Below are positions 54,842-63,440 of a stretch of DNA of 64,000 bases, in pieces (position 1 is the first letter of the stretch; each line of letters starts with the position of its first letter). The position numbers were made by a program, and so were the translations under genes. Origin of the DNA: Oscillatoriales cyanobacterium (GTDB lineage: Bacteria; Cyanobacteriota; Cyanobacteriia; Cyanobacteriales; Microcoleaceae); contig RDYN01000009.1 of the NCBI GenBank assembly GCA_004293365.1, positions 62,001-126,000 on the forward strand, given 5' to 3'. The notes under the pieces were generated by a model. It was not told where the DNA came from. It saw only the letters and a program-made list of their open reading frames with translations, and did no database searches.

Positions 54842-55693
54842 ATGTGCAATCTCCGTCAAAGTATAGTAATTTATCGCTGTCAAAATCGGGAGTTAGAAAC
54901 TACAAAAGAGTGCACAATTCCCCGAGTGTGGCTGAGTTCGGGTACGCAGCTAGCTGTTGACACTTCGCCCGATCGCCTTCAGTATTGTGAAGGTGCTTTT
55001 ATGCCGAAAGAACCTTGGAGGGAACCGACGCCCGCAGAGTCAACCCTGCTTTGGGCTGATGAACCGCCGCCCCGCTATTCGGGTGTCGGAATTGTGCGTT
55101 TACCTGCGGATGTTTTGGCTTTGTTGGCTGCTTCCGGTATCCCTTCGCTAACCACTCCCCTACAGGTGGCTGAGTTTAAATCTCAGGAAAAATGCGGACA
55201 GATACTCGATCGACTAATTGACTATTTTAAGCCTTTTTGTCTGTCGGATTCGCCGCCAGTTATCAGCGGTATGGGAGGCCGACAGCCGGGATTGAGTACG
55301 GCGACAATTGATAACAAACGCGGTTGTCGCAACGGTTTGCATACTGATAGTTGGGACAATCTGCCGCTGGCTAAAAAGCAAGAGGCTACTAATCGGATTT
55401 GCGTGAATTTAGGGCGGGATAGCCGTTATTTTTTGTTTGTCAATTTGACTGAGATGGACATTTTTGAAATGCTGGGAGGTTCTGATTCCGATGTTGGGAA
55501 ACCTTGGACGCGACAGTTAACTTATGAGTTTATGCAGCGCTATGGGGAATATCCGGTGGTGAAGCTGAGAATTGCACCGGGCGAGGCTTATATTGCACCG
55601 ACTGAAAATATGATTCACGATGCTTCTACGGCAGATATGAAGCATTTGGATGTTAAGGTGATGATGCGCGGTTATTACAGGATTCCAGCATGA
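54842..55693 (+). CDS. Probable Fe(II)/2-oxoglutarate-type oxygenase
   Basis: A 283-residue protein. NGLHTDSWDN supplies a His167-x-Asp169 metal pair, ENMIHDAST the distal His259, and VMMRGYYR the Arg276 that would bind 2-oxoglutarate, the order expected for this fold. The start region (MCNLRQSIVIYRCQNRELETTKECTI) is unusual, and GVGIVRLPADVLALLAASGIP is helical. I assign the family by motif only; overall similarity to known oxygenases was not verified. It follows the Cys-His protein gene by 174 bp and precedes a sulfotransferase by 112 bp, all on the plus strand, so a shared pathway is likely. Confidence 0.65.
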   Translation: MCNLRQSIVIYRCQNRELETTKECTIPRVWLSSGTQLAVDTSPDRLQYCEGAFMPKEPWREPTPAESTLLWADEPPPRYSGVGIVRLPADVLALLAASGIPSLTTPLQVAEFKSQEKCGQILDRLIDYFKPFCLSDSPPVISGMGGRQPGLSTATIDNKRGCRNGLHTDSWDNLPLAKKQEATNRICVNLGRDSRYFLFVNLTEMDIFEMLGGSDSDVGKPWTRQLTYEFMQRYGEYPVVKLRIAPGEAYIAPTENMIHDASTADMKHLDVKVMMRGYYRIPA

Positions 55694-55805
55694 GTTTTGC
55701 CCCAATTTTACACCTACCCAAAACAATGGGGGAAAATTGCATATTTCGGGAGATGCTCAAAGCCTACCCCACAATAATTTGATTGTTTATTAAAATACAA
55801 TTTAA

Positions 55806-56981
55806 ATGCAGAATAGCTTCAACGATCGCGAAAAATTGCAACAGTCGATCGCGCTTTACGAAAATGCGATCGTCCAAAATCCCAATTCGCCCTCAGCTTA
55901 CCACGATTTAGGAAAAGCCCTGCAACAAAACGGGCAAATTGCCGCAGCCGTCGCCTGTCACCAAAAAGCCATTCTCCTGCAACCAAACTTTACCGCCGCT
56001 TACTTCCCATTAATGTACGCGCCCCTCCCCAAAGATTCTCCTCTCATTGACGGTTTGGTGGCTCTTTACCGCGAAGTTATCGAGATTTTGCCAAATTTCC
56101 CCTTAGCCTACATTAACTTGGCTGTGGCGCTCAGCAAGCAGGGAAAAATCCAGGAGTCGAGATCCCTTTTTCAAACCGCAGTCCGCTTGCAAACTGTAGC
56201 ATCTCGCCCGGAATTGTCTCAAGTAGAATGGAATTCAACCCAATTGCGCGAACCCGATTTCATCATCATCGGTTCTCCGAGGTGCGGCACAACTTCTCTG
56301 TACAAATATATCACTGCACACCCTCAGATTTTACCCGCAGCCAATAAAGAAATCTGTTTCTTTTCCGAACATTTCAACAAAGGATTAGCTTGGTATCAAG
56401 CGCACTTTCCCCCGCCAATAGACGCGCACCATTTTTTGACAGGAGAAGCAACTCCGACTTATCTGACTCACCCCCTAGCTGCGTCAAGATTGCACGGATG
56501 TTTGCCAAAAATCAAGCTGATTGCGATTTTGCGAAATCCTGTCGTTCGCGCTTTTTCGCACTATCAAATGCTGGTGAGGCGCGGTACGGAATGCAGGACG
56601 TTTGAAAAGGCGATCGGTGCCGAGTTGCAATTGCTCGCAGGTGCTACCGAAACAAGTTTAGCAGATAAAAGTTATTGGAAAGATTGTCACTACATTTACA
56701 AAAGTCTTTATGCTTGCAGCCTCAAACAGTGGATGAATCTTTTTCCCAGGGAACAGTTTTTAATATTGCAGAGTGAAGAATTTTATACAAATCCGGCGGC
56801 GACACTAAAACAAGTTTTTGATTTTTTAGATTTGCCAGATTATCAACTCAGCGATTACAAACAATATAACAGTGGAAATTATCAGCCTGCGGATGATGTT
56901 GTCTGTCAGCGACTGCGCCAGTATTTTCAGCCGCACAATCTAGAATTAGCCGAATATTTGAACAGGGAATTTAGCTGGTAA
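55806..56981 (+). CDS. TPR-sulfotransferase fusion
   Basis: A 391-residue protein. Residues 1-130 are TPR-like repeats (AYHDLGKALQQNGQIAAAVACHQKAI, AYINLAVALSKQGKIQESRSLFQ). The sulfotransferase domain has the 5'-PAPS loop GSPRCGTTSLY at 156-166 and the 3'-phosphate motif ILRNPVVRAFSHYQ at 241-254. The domain transfers sulfate from PAPS to a hydroxyl or amine of a sugar, lipid or protein tyrosine. It resembles sulfotransferases of the heparan-sulfate type found in cyanobacterial polysaccharide clusters. ATG at 55806. The TPR part suggests a protein or polymer partner. Confidence 0.88.
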   Translation: MQNSFNDREKLQQSIALYENAIVQNPNSPSAYHDLGKALQQNGQIAAAVACHQKAILLQPNFTAAYFPLMYAPLPKDSPLIDGLVALYREVIEILPNFPLAYINLAVALSKQGKIQESRSLFQTAVRLQTVASRPELSQVEWNSTQLREPDFIIIGSPRCGTTSLYKYITAHPQILPAANKEICFFSEHFNKGLAWYQAHFPPPIDAHHFLTGEATPTYLTHPLAASRLHGCLPKIKLIAILRNPVVRAFSHYQMLVRRGTECRTFEKAIGAELQLLAGATETSLADKSYWKDCHYIYKSLYACSLKQWMNLFPREQFLILQSEEFYTNPAATLKQVFDFLDLPDYQLSDYKQYNSGNYQPADDVVCQRLRQYFQPHNLELAEYLNREFSW

Positions 56982-57189
56982 AAACTAGAGGAATTATATC
57001 AAATCACTTCACTTCAGTCCAGTCCGCCAGGGGTTTAAACCCCTGGCTAATAGCTAAAGTCCTCTAAAGAGGACTAATCAGTTGACAATTCTTCTTCTCA
57101 GTCCTCATAGCGAGGACTTTAGCTTTGAGGCAGGGGTTTCAACCCCTGCCGGACTATCCGCGTTCATCTGCGGTTAAAAAAATCCAAAC
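56982..57189. repeat. Foldback repeat between converging genes
   Basis: CAGTCCGCCAGGGGTTTAAACCCC at about 57016-57042 pairs imperfectly with GGGGTTTCAACCCCTGCCGGACT at 57125-57148, and GTCCTCTAAAGAGGAC at 57059-57074 is a small palindrome. The region can form one long stem and several short ones. It lies between the sulfotransferase (plus) and SLH protein (minus) genes. Confidence 0.7.
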
Positions 57190-58671
57190 CTACTTACTCG
57201 CATAACCCGTGCTCACCAAAAACTCGCGCAACTTCCCAAAGAATTGAGTGCGATCGCGCCCTTGATAAACCCCCTCCAATAACCGCCAACCTTCCGCCTC
57301 CTGGCCCGCCACATACTTGCTCGCCATGAAAGCCGCCAACACCCCTTTCACCTCTGCATCTTCGCTCGATCGCTTCCGAGATTCCAGCCACAACTCAGCA
57401 CCATTCGTGTATACTTCCACGAGATACTGCTTGGTAACATCTTCCATTTTACCTGGGCGGTACTGCCAAATTTGCAGCGGCAACCGAGAATCCGCATAAT
57501 TTGTAAAAGCCTCCGCAAATCGCCCGTCTAGACTCTTGAACTCCGGGATATCATTTTTGCCAAAATCGACAATTTCGTAGCTCACATTGCCCCAGAAATG
57601 CTTGATGTGAGTGTATTTCTTCGCGGCTGAGTCGTAGCGGTAAATAAACGAATAATTGCAGCAGCGGACGCCGCTGTTAATTGAGACTAAATCTGCCAGC
57701 ACTTCCGGTTCCTTGTCGCCGTCCAAATCGCGGATTCGCACCGATAACAAACGCCCTTCCGATACTTCCTCGCTGGCTTTTTTGTCGGGATTGTCTGCTA
57801 GAGAACGAGTCGGAATCAGCACTGGTTCTTCTAATAAACTTTGACCGTTGCGGATGATTTTGATGCGGATATTTTTAGCATTTTCTGCTTCTTTGACAAA
57901 AGAAACTTCTGCCAGAACTTTCTCCGACTCCGAGATTTCTGTGGTTCTCGGCGGGCCGATATCCGGGGGAACTTGCGCGATGTATTGCGAGGGAACTAAG
58001 GCTGTTTTGCCGGGTTTGGCGATCGCCTGACACAGAAAAGTTGCTACTTCGGCGCGAGTAGCATTGCGTGTCGGTTCTAGCTGTTTGACGGCGGGATAGT
58101 TGACCACAAGTTGTTTTTCGGCGGCGGCGGCGATCGCATTTCTGGCCAATTCGGGAATGTCTCGCGCATCTTCAAAAGTCGCATTCAAAATCTCAGGCGC
58201 TGAACCAGCAGGCGTATATTTCAAGCCGCTGCTTAGGGCTACCAAAACCTGCCAGCGGGGAATGTTCAAAGTCGCGTTAAAAATACTGCCGCTGTATCCG
58301 GATAAAAAACCCGTCTGATAAGCTTCTCGAATTGGTTTATAACCCCAGTAGTTCGTGGGAATATCTGCAAAGTCGATCGGATTGCGGACGGTTTTTGCAT
58401 CGGGAAAAGCCCTCCGCAGCATCGCCGCAAACTCAGCGCGGCTGACGGGGCGGTTCGGGCGAAAAGTGCCGTCTTCGTAGTAGCCGCTGATGATTTTTTT
58501 CTCGGCTAATTCTTCTATGCAGGCTTGGGCCCAATGGTCTTTAACATCTTTAAATTTGGCTTCCGCAAATGCCGGCGCTACATTCAGGTCTGGAAATACT
58601 AAATTGCCGATGATTATCCCCAGGGCTACCACTAAAGCGATGACAGCTTGACGTTTGTGCGATCGAACCAT
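57190..58671 (-). CDS. SLH-domain surface protein
   Basis: A 493-residue exported protein. Signal peptide at 1-36 (QAVIALVVALGIIIGNLVFPDLNVAPAFA). Three S-layer homology domains follow: KFKDVKDHWAQACIEELAEKKIISG (about 38-95), PIDFADIPTNYWGYKPIREAY (about 98-155) and ATFEDARDIPELARNAIAAAAEKQLVV (about 165-220). SLH domains bind cell-wall polymers. The C-terminal half (AEVSFVKEAENAKNIRIKIIRNGQ; RDLDGDKEPEVLADL, an EF-hand-like Ca loop) is not a porin barrel, so it is an SLH-tethered lumenal or periplasmic protein of unknown task. Confidence 0.9.
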   Translation of the reverse strand: MVRSHKRQAVIALVVALGIIIGNLVFPDLNVAPAFAEAKFKDVKDHWAQACIEELAEKKIISGYYEDGTFRPNRPVSRAEFAAMLRRAFPDAKTVRNPIDFADIPTNYWGYKPIREAYQTGFLSGYSGSIFNATLNIPRWQVLVALSSGLKYTPAGSAPEILNATFEDARDIPELARNAIAAAAEKQLVVNYPAVKQLEPTRNATRAEVATFLCQAIAKPGKTALVPSQYIAQVPPDIGPPRTTEISESEKVLAEVSFVKEAENAKNIRIKIIRNGQSLLEEPVLIPTRSLADNPDKKASEEVSEGRLLSVRIRDLDGDKEPEVLADLVSINSGVRCCNYSFIYRYDSAAKKYTHIKHFWGNVSYEIVDFGKNDIPEFKSLDGRFAEAFTNYADSRLPLQIWQYRPGKMEDVTKQYLVEVYTNGAELWLESRKRSSEDAEVKGVLAAFMASKYVAGQEAEGWRLLEGVYQGRDRTQFFGKLREFLVSTGYASK

Positions 58672-58862
58672 ACCACAGCCTCCTCTACTTGCTTTGTTTG
58701 CGATCGAAACCGAAGCAAATCTTATACAATATCAGGTATTCTACCCTGTTTCTGTTAACATGCTCAGGATTTCTGCATTCACAGCCGCGCCGCGATCCCG
58801 AGTCGAAGCGAAGCAATTTTAAACCTTGGCGATTGCAATGCTTGCGATCGCACGCTAAGCAA

Positions 58863-59537
58863 TCAGGCAGAAATTTGTTGCCACAGGCGATCGATTGTTA
58901 CAAACTTGTAACCTTTATACAACAGCAATGGAATAATTTTATCAGCAGAAGTCGCCACATCTTCGCCGCCGCAATAACCGTCGTGCAGTACAATAATTGA
59001 ACCGTTTTCTGTTTGCTGCACGACACGATTCATAACTTTTTTCACCCCAGGCCGCACCCAATCTTCCGGGACAACACTCCACATTACGGGGCGATATTCC
59101 CACTGTTGCAATAACTCTAATGTTCGCGGCGTAAAAATGCCGTTTGGCGGGCGCACGTCGCGGATTAATTTTGGGTCTAAATCGCAAGCTTTGCTAATGG
59201 CTTTTTGCGTGTCTGCTAAACTTTGTTTTAGTTCGTGGGTTTTGAGTTTGGCAAAGGATACGTGCTGGTAGCCGTGGAGGCCGATCCAGTGTCCGCGATC
59301 GCACACTTCTTTAGCCGTTTCTGGATGCCTGTCAACGCAAAATCCCAGCCAGAAAAAACTCGCTTTGATGTCGTATTTATCTAAAACTTTTAGCAGTTGA
59401 GGTGTGTGGTGCCGGTGCGGCCCGTCGTCAAATGTTAGGGCAATTTCTCGGCTGTTGATATCTCCCGTCCACAGGCATCTGGGAAAAGCTGTTTTGAGAA
59501 TGGGATGAACGACAGGAAACAAAGGTGCTAGTGGCAT
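58863..59537 (-). CDS. Polysaccharide deacetylase (NodB-homology, CE4)
   Basis: A 224-residue metal-dependent deacetylase. TFDDGP at residues 35-40 supplies the catalytic Asp and metal Asp; GLHGYQHVSF gives the metal histidines; RPPNG is the third motif, and IIVLHDG the last with its His. Family members remove acetyl groups from chitin-type or peptidoglycan polymers. No signal peptide is apparent at this start. The start lies about 80 bp from the DUF433 gene start on the other strand. Confidence 0.9.
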   Translation of the reverse strand: MPLAPLFPVVHPILKTAFPRCLWTGDINSREIALTFDDGPHRHHTPQLLKVLDKYDIKASFFWLGFCVDRHPETAKEVCDRGHWIGLHGYQHVSFAKLKTHELKQSLADTQKAISKACDLDPKLIRDVRPPNGIFTPRTLELLQQWEYRPVMWSVVPEDWVRPGVKKVMNRVVQQTENGSIIVLHDGYCGGEDVATSADKIIPLLLYKGYKFVTIDRLWQQISA

Positions 59538-59617
59538 TGGTTAATGTTGCGAAAGTGCGATCGGGTAGAAATGAAGCTGCGCTACAATACAATAAAGTTA
59601 ACTCAATCGAGGTAAAT

Positions 59618-59911
59618 ATGACAACTGCTGTTGAGATAGGAACGTTAATTGTCCGCACGCCGGGAACTTGCGGCGGCCGCCCGCGAATTGCAGGAACTAG
59701 AATTACAGTAGAAAACATTGCTATTGATTTTAATGCCGGGATGACTCCACAACAAATCATTGATGAAATACCGCACTTGACTTTAGCACAAATTTATGCA
59801 GCGCTCACTTACTATTACGCGAACAAGGAAGCAACGGACGCATCCATAGCAGCTTACTATGAAGAGTATGACCGTTTGGAAGCAGAATATATGGCAGGTA
59901 AGCTATCGTGA
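59618..59911 (+). CDS. DUF433 antitoxin-like protein
   Basis: A 97-residue protein starting at ATG 59618 with GAGG upstream; the longer frame to 59525 overlaps the deacetylase and is not needed. GTCGGRPRIAGTRITVENIAIDFNAGMTPQQIIDEIPHLTLAQIYAALTYYY is the DUF433 family core, a helix-turn-helix protein that acts as the antitoxin-like partner of DUF5615. Its stop overlaps the next start by four bases (GTGA), so the two are translated together. Confidence 0.88.
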   Translation: MTTAVEIGTLIVRTPGTCGGRPRIAGTRITVENIAIDFNAGMTPQQIIDEIPHLTLAQIYAALTYYYANKEATDASIAAYYEEYDRLEAEYMAGKLS

Positions 59912-60279
59912 GCCGAATTTGTTTATACATGGATGAGGATATTCTCCAACGCTCGCTGATACTCGCTCTGCGAACTTCTGGTGTAGACGTGATAACTACC
60001 TCGGACGCTAACAAGCTTAGCTGTTCAGATGAGGAACAACTCATCTGGGCAGCAGAGCAAGGGCGTGCCATATACAGTTTCAACACTAAAGATTTTTGTC
60101 GTTTGCACAGTACCTTTATTTCCGAAGATATCGGTCATGCTGGAATTATTATGGGTGTTCAACAGCGGTACTCGATTGGCGAGCAGTTGCGGGGTTTTTT
60201 CAACTTGATTGCTGCTAAGTCAGCCGAAGAAATGATCGATCAATTGGTATTTCTAGCCGAGTACATTAGATCTGAATAA
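59908..60279 (+). CDS. DUF5615 PIN-like nuclease, toxin partner
   Basis: A 123-residue protein of the DUF5615 (Mut7-C-related, PIN-like) family, with acidic residues in YMDEDILQRSLILAL and FNTKDFCRLH, and the family's GIIMGVQQRYSIGEQLRG. GTG start at 59908, overlapping the DUF433 stop. Pairs of DUF433 and DUF5615 are common in cyanobacteria and are annotated as type II toxin-antitoxin modules on the basis of gene order and fold; toxicity has rarely been tested. Confidence 0.87.
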   Translation: MSRICLYMDEDILQRSLILALRTSGVDVITTSDANKLSCSDEEQLIWAAEQGRAIYSFNTKDFCRLHSTFISEDIGHAGIIMGVQQRYSIGEQLRGFFNLIAAKSAEEMIDQLVFLAEYIRSE

Positions 60280-60453
60280 AAGCCTAAAATAACCGCTCGC
60301 ACCGGAAACTACCAGCCTCTTTAACCCCTTTGATATAGACTCCATCTACCAGCAGTCGCTCGACCTCTATCTCAAGATCGATGCGATCGCCCTACAGTGT
60401 CCTCATATACTAAAAACAAGCATAAATAATTGACAAACCATCAAGGAGGAACA
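60280..60453. other. Gap before the ChaB-domain gene
   Basis: No gene or strong repeat. AAGGAGG at 60443-60449 is a strong ribosome-binding site for the ATG at 60454. Confidence 0.5.
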
Positions 60454-61221
60454 ATGGCAGAGGAATATCTAGCAGAACGCACAGTTTCAGCCGTATTTAA
60501 AGAAGAAGAACAATTAGACGGCGTAATTCGGCGGTTGCTCGATCGCGGAGTCTCCCGCGACCACATCTCAGTCATGGGCAAAAACTTTCAGTCCAAAACT
60601 AAAATTGCCGGCTTTCTGACTAAAAAAGATGTGATTTTAGGAGGCCTGAGAAGCGGCGCGATTTTTGGTTCCTTATTCGGTTCTTTTTTGGGCTTGCTAA
60701 CCGGCGTCGGCGTGCTGTTTATCCCCTTTGTCGGTGCAGTAGTATCCGCAGGTCCGCTGGGTGCTGTACTGTTGGGTGCAGCTAGCGGCGCGATCGCAGG
60801 TTCGGCCGGTGCGGGCTTAGTTTCGGCATTAGTCGCTTTGGGAATGCCCGAAGACAAAGCAACTATCTATCAAACCCGCGTCGAAGCAGGCGAATTTCTC
60901 GTGATGGCCGAAGTTCCCGCAGATAAATCGGGCGAATTTCAACTCTTGCTAGAAAGCGCAGGCGGCGAAGAAGTTTCAGTTAGCGAAATGACCCTACCGC
61001 GCGCTGTAAAAGGTCGCTGCAACAGTCCGGCTGACTTGTCTCCCGAAGTGCGATCGCACCTGTCGGAAGCAGCACAAAAAACCTTTATGGAATCCTACAA
61101 CAGCGCATTTGACGAAAGCAACGACTCGATCCAAGCAGAACACACCGCTTGGGACGCCATTCACAAGGAGTACGAAGAAGATGAAAGTGGCGTTTGGACT
61201 AAGCCTTTAGCAAAAGTCTAG
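60454..61221 (+). CDS. Glycine-zipper stress protein with C-terminal ChaB domain
   Basis: A 255-residue protein. ATG at 60454, eight codons inside a longer frame, follows AAGGAGG. The N-terminal part ([32 protein letters not shown]) resembles the general-stress YflT-like fold. Residues about 58-125 are two glycine-rich hydrophobic segments ([43 protein letters not shown]). The C-terminal 60 residues are a ChaB domain ([44 protein letters not shown]). The combination occurs in cyanobacteria; its role is unknown, likely stress-related. Confidence 0.85.
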   Translation: MAEEYLAERTVSAVFKEEEQLDGVIRRLLDRGVSRDHISVMGKNFQSKTKIAGFLTKKDVILGGLRSGAIFGSLFGSFLGLLTGVGVLFIPFVGAVVSAGPLGAVLLGAASGAIAGSAGAGLVSALVALGMPEDKATIYQTRVEAGEFLVMAEVPADKSGEFQLLLESAGGEEVSVSEMTLPRAVKGRCNSPADLSPEVRSHLSEAAQKTFMESYNSAFDESNDSIQAEHTAWDAIHKEYEEDESGVWTKPLAKV

Positions 61222-61259
61222 TCCCCTGACAGTGGTAAACTAATAAAAGATAGAATGCA

Positions 61260-61285
61260 GCCTCTAAAACCGAAGTTTTAGAGGC
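61260..61285 (+). terminator. Rho-independent terminator of the ChaB-domain gene
   Basis: GCCTCTAAAAC and GTTTTAGAGGC form a perfect 11-bp stem around CGAA, followed by TTGTAATATT. It lies 39 bp after the stop codon. Confidence 0.75.
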
Positions 61286-61340
61286 TTGTAATATTTGAGA
61301 GTTTAGATTATAAAATAGACAAAATTGCCAAATTCCTTTG

Positions 61341-61546
61341 ATATCATGTCCGGTCGAGTGACCGCAATAAGTAAGGTTCGTAGTGCGGACTTCAGTCCGC
61401 TATACGGCTGTAAGGTTCGTAGTGCGGACTTCAGTCCGCTCTTAAACTCTTCGTTCGTAGTGCGGACTTCAGTCCGCTATACGGCTGCCGACTTTCCTAC
61501 ACACGCCCGATCCATTTTTGTTATGGTAATCGACCGGACATGATAT
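61341..61546. mobile_element. MITE-like element with 17-bp perfect terminal inverted repeats
   Basis: ATATCATGTCCGGTCGA at 61341-61357 and its inverse at 61530-61546 bound 206 bp that contain three GTTCGTAGTGCGGACTTCAGTCCGC copies (about 61376, 61413, 61452). The left 36 bp match the region 17246-17281 in inverse orientation at 33 positions, so the unit exists at least twice in the window. No coding capacity. Confidence 0.7.
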
Positions 61547-61559
61547 TAATCAAATTTTG

Positions 61560-61621
61560 GGACGATGCTCAAAGCCATCCCACAAGAAAAAAAAATTGTG
61601 GGATGGCTTTGAGCATCGTCC
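61560..61621. terminator. 26-bp perfect hairpin before the rubredoxin gene
   Basis: Arms 61560-61585 and 61596-61621 (GGACGATGCTCAAAGCC...) pair perfectly over 26 bp around an A-rich 10-nt loop, followed by TATTTATT. A very stable structure; could be a terminator or a foldback element. Confidence 0.65.
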
Positions 61622-61755
61622 TATTTATTGTTACAATCTTGTCTATTTTATAATTGTGCATTGTGAATTGTGAAAGATTTAATTCCTCTGGTATTGCACA
61701 AAGTTGCCCTGTCAAGTACAATCAACAGGCTGACAATCTAAAATTGGGAAAGCAA

Positions 61756-61914
61756 ATGCAAAAATACATTTGTACAGTTTGCAATTACGTCTACGATCCA
61801 GAAGTAGGCGACCCCGACGGAGACATACCGCCCGGTACAGCCTTTGAAGATATCCCCGACGATTGGGTTTGTCCCACTTGCGGGGTCGCAAAATCCGATT
61901 TTGAACCAGAATAA
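61756..61914 (+). CDS. Rubredoxin
   Basis: A 52-residue electron carrier with one Fe(Cys)4 site: Cys6 and Cys9 ([12 protein letters not shown]) and Cys39 and Cys42 (WVCPTCG). The rest ([17 protein letters not shown]) is the standard rubredoxin core. ATG at 61756 gives the typical start MQKYICTVC; a longer frame from 61654 adds a non-conserved leader. It lacks the C-terminal membrane segment of the photosystem-II rubredoxin RubA, so it is a free, soluble type. A flavoprotein gene starts 24 bp downstream, a possible redox partner. Confidence 0.93.
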   Translation: MQKYICTVCNYVYDPEVGDPDGDIPPGTAFEDIPDDWVCPTCGVAKSDFEPE

Positions 61915-61938
61915 GCGAGAAAAAATTTGTCCGATCGA

Positions 61939-63279
61939 ATGCTAAAAATTACAGTCATAGGCGGCGGTGCAGCGGGTTTTTTTAGTGCAATTACTTGCGC
62001 CAAAACCTACCCGCAAGCCCGCGTCACTTTACTAGAAGCAGGCCGCCAAGTCCTGGCAAAAGTTCGCATCTCTGGCGGCGGGCGCTGCAACGTCACTCAT
62101 GCTTGTTTTGACCCCGGTGTTTTAGTGCAGAATTACCCCAGAGGAGGGAAAGCTCTGCGCGGTGCTTTTACTCGATTTCAACCCCGCGATACTGTTGACT
62201 GGTTCGCCAGTCACGGCGTGAAATTGAAAACAGAAGCAGACGGGCGAATGTTTCCGATTACAGACGATTCGGAGACAATTGTTAACTGTTTGATCCGGGC
62301 TGCTGAGGATGCAGGCGTAAAAATTCGCACGGGCGATGCAGTCGTTTCAGTCAAGAAATTAACCACAGAATTAGCAGCCGCATCGAAGGATTCGTCAAAC
62401 TCGTTCCCAGGTTCCACCGGGGAATGCAGTTCTAGAAACTCTGCCCCGACAGTCACAAATGCAGCAGATAAATTATCTATTTATTCCCCAAATTCTGCCT
62501 TTGAAATAGAGTTGAAATCCGGGGAAAAATTGCAGTCGGATCGCATTTTGCTCGCGACAGGCAGCAATCCCTCCGGTTTTAAGTGGGCAAAAGAGTTAGG
62601 TAATACTGTAGAAGTTCCTGTTCCTTCTCTATTTACTTTTAATATTTCTGACAGCAGAATCAAAGATTTAGCGGGAGTTTCGGTTCCGAATGCTAAGGTG
62701 AAATTGGCGGGAGCAAAATTAGAACAAAGCGGGCCTTTGTTAATTACTCACTGGGGTGTCAGCGGGCCTGCTGTACTCAAACTTTCGGCTTGGGGTGCGA
62801 GATTTTTGCACGATCGCCATTATCGAACATCTGTGCTGATTAATTGGCTTCCCCAGTACAATGCAGAGGTTTTGCGGCAGCAACTGCTGGGTGTCAAATC
62901 GCAGTTGTCGCACCGATTAATCGTCTCTAGCTGTCCGTTTCCGATGCCGCGCCGCCTCTGGGAACGTTTGACAAGTTCGATCGGCATTGACGAGCAAAAA
63001 CGCTGGGCTGACTTATCTAACAAAATTCTCGATAAACTCCTCCTTGAACTCGTCCAAGGCGAATATCAGATTTCAGGAAAAGGCGCATTTAAGGAAGAAT
63101 TCGTCACCTGCGGCGGTGTCAGCCTCAAAGAAGTGGATTTTAAGACAATGGAAAGCCGCCGCTGTCCCGGACTTTTCTTTGCTGGCGAAATCTTGGATAT
63201 CGACGGCGTGACGGGCGGTTTCAACTTCCAAAGTGCGTGGACTACGGCGTGGTTGGCTGGAATTGCGATCGGCAAATAA
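61939..63279 (+). CDS. YhiN/HI0933-family FAD-dependent flavoprotein
   Basis: A 446-residue flavoprotein. The N-terminal Rossmann motif MLKITVIGGGAAGFFSAI and RISGGGRCNVTHA are the strongest family signatures; ILLATGSNPSG and FAGEILDIDGVTGGFNFQSAWTTAWLAG at the C-terminus complete the FAD site. The ATG at 61939 is chosen; a TTG at 61927 would add four residues and has a purine-rich upstream stretch, so it is an alternative. A less conserved Ser/Thr/Asn-rich insert lies at about residues 150-190. The enzyme's reaction is unknown. It may share a transcript with rubredoxin. Confidence 0.9.
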   Translation: MLKITVIGGGAAGFFSAITCAKTYPQARVTLLEAGRQVLAKVRISGGGRCNVTHACFDPGVLVQNYPRGGKALRGAFTRFQPRDTVDWFASHGVKLKTEADGRMFPITDDSETIVNCLIRAAEDAGVKIRTGDAVVSVKKLTTELAAASKDSSNSFPGSTGECSSRNSAPTVTNAADKLSIYSPNSAFEIELKSGEKLQSDRILLATGSNPSGFKWAKELGNTVEVPVPSLFTFNISDSRIKDLAGVSVPNAKVKLAGAKLEQSGPLLITHWGVSGPAVLKLSAWGARFLHDRHYRTSVLINWLPQYNAEVLRQQLLGVKSQLSHRLIVSSCPFPMPRRLWERLTSSIGIDEQKRWADLSNKILDKLLLELVQGEYQISGKGAFKEEFVTCGGVSLKEVDFKTMESRRCPGLFFAGEILDIDGVTGGFNFQSAWTTAWLAGIAIGK

Positions 63280-63440
63280 GCCGATTTTCGATCGATCGAG
63301 GTTTGGGACTTGCGATCGGGCGATCGGCTTGCCAGTATTAAATTTTGTGTTATTTTTGAAGTTAGGCGCACCAAATATGCGTCAACTTCAGCAGGCAGAC
63401 AAAATTCGCAATTTTGCAAAGTTAACATCGGGTGAGAGAC

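Noticed and set aside
58689-59000. Plus-strand frame overlapping the deacetylase end
   Set aside because: Overlaps a well-supported gene and resembles no family.
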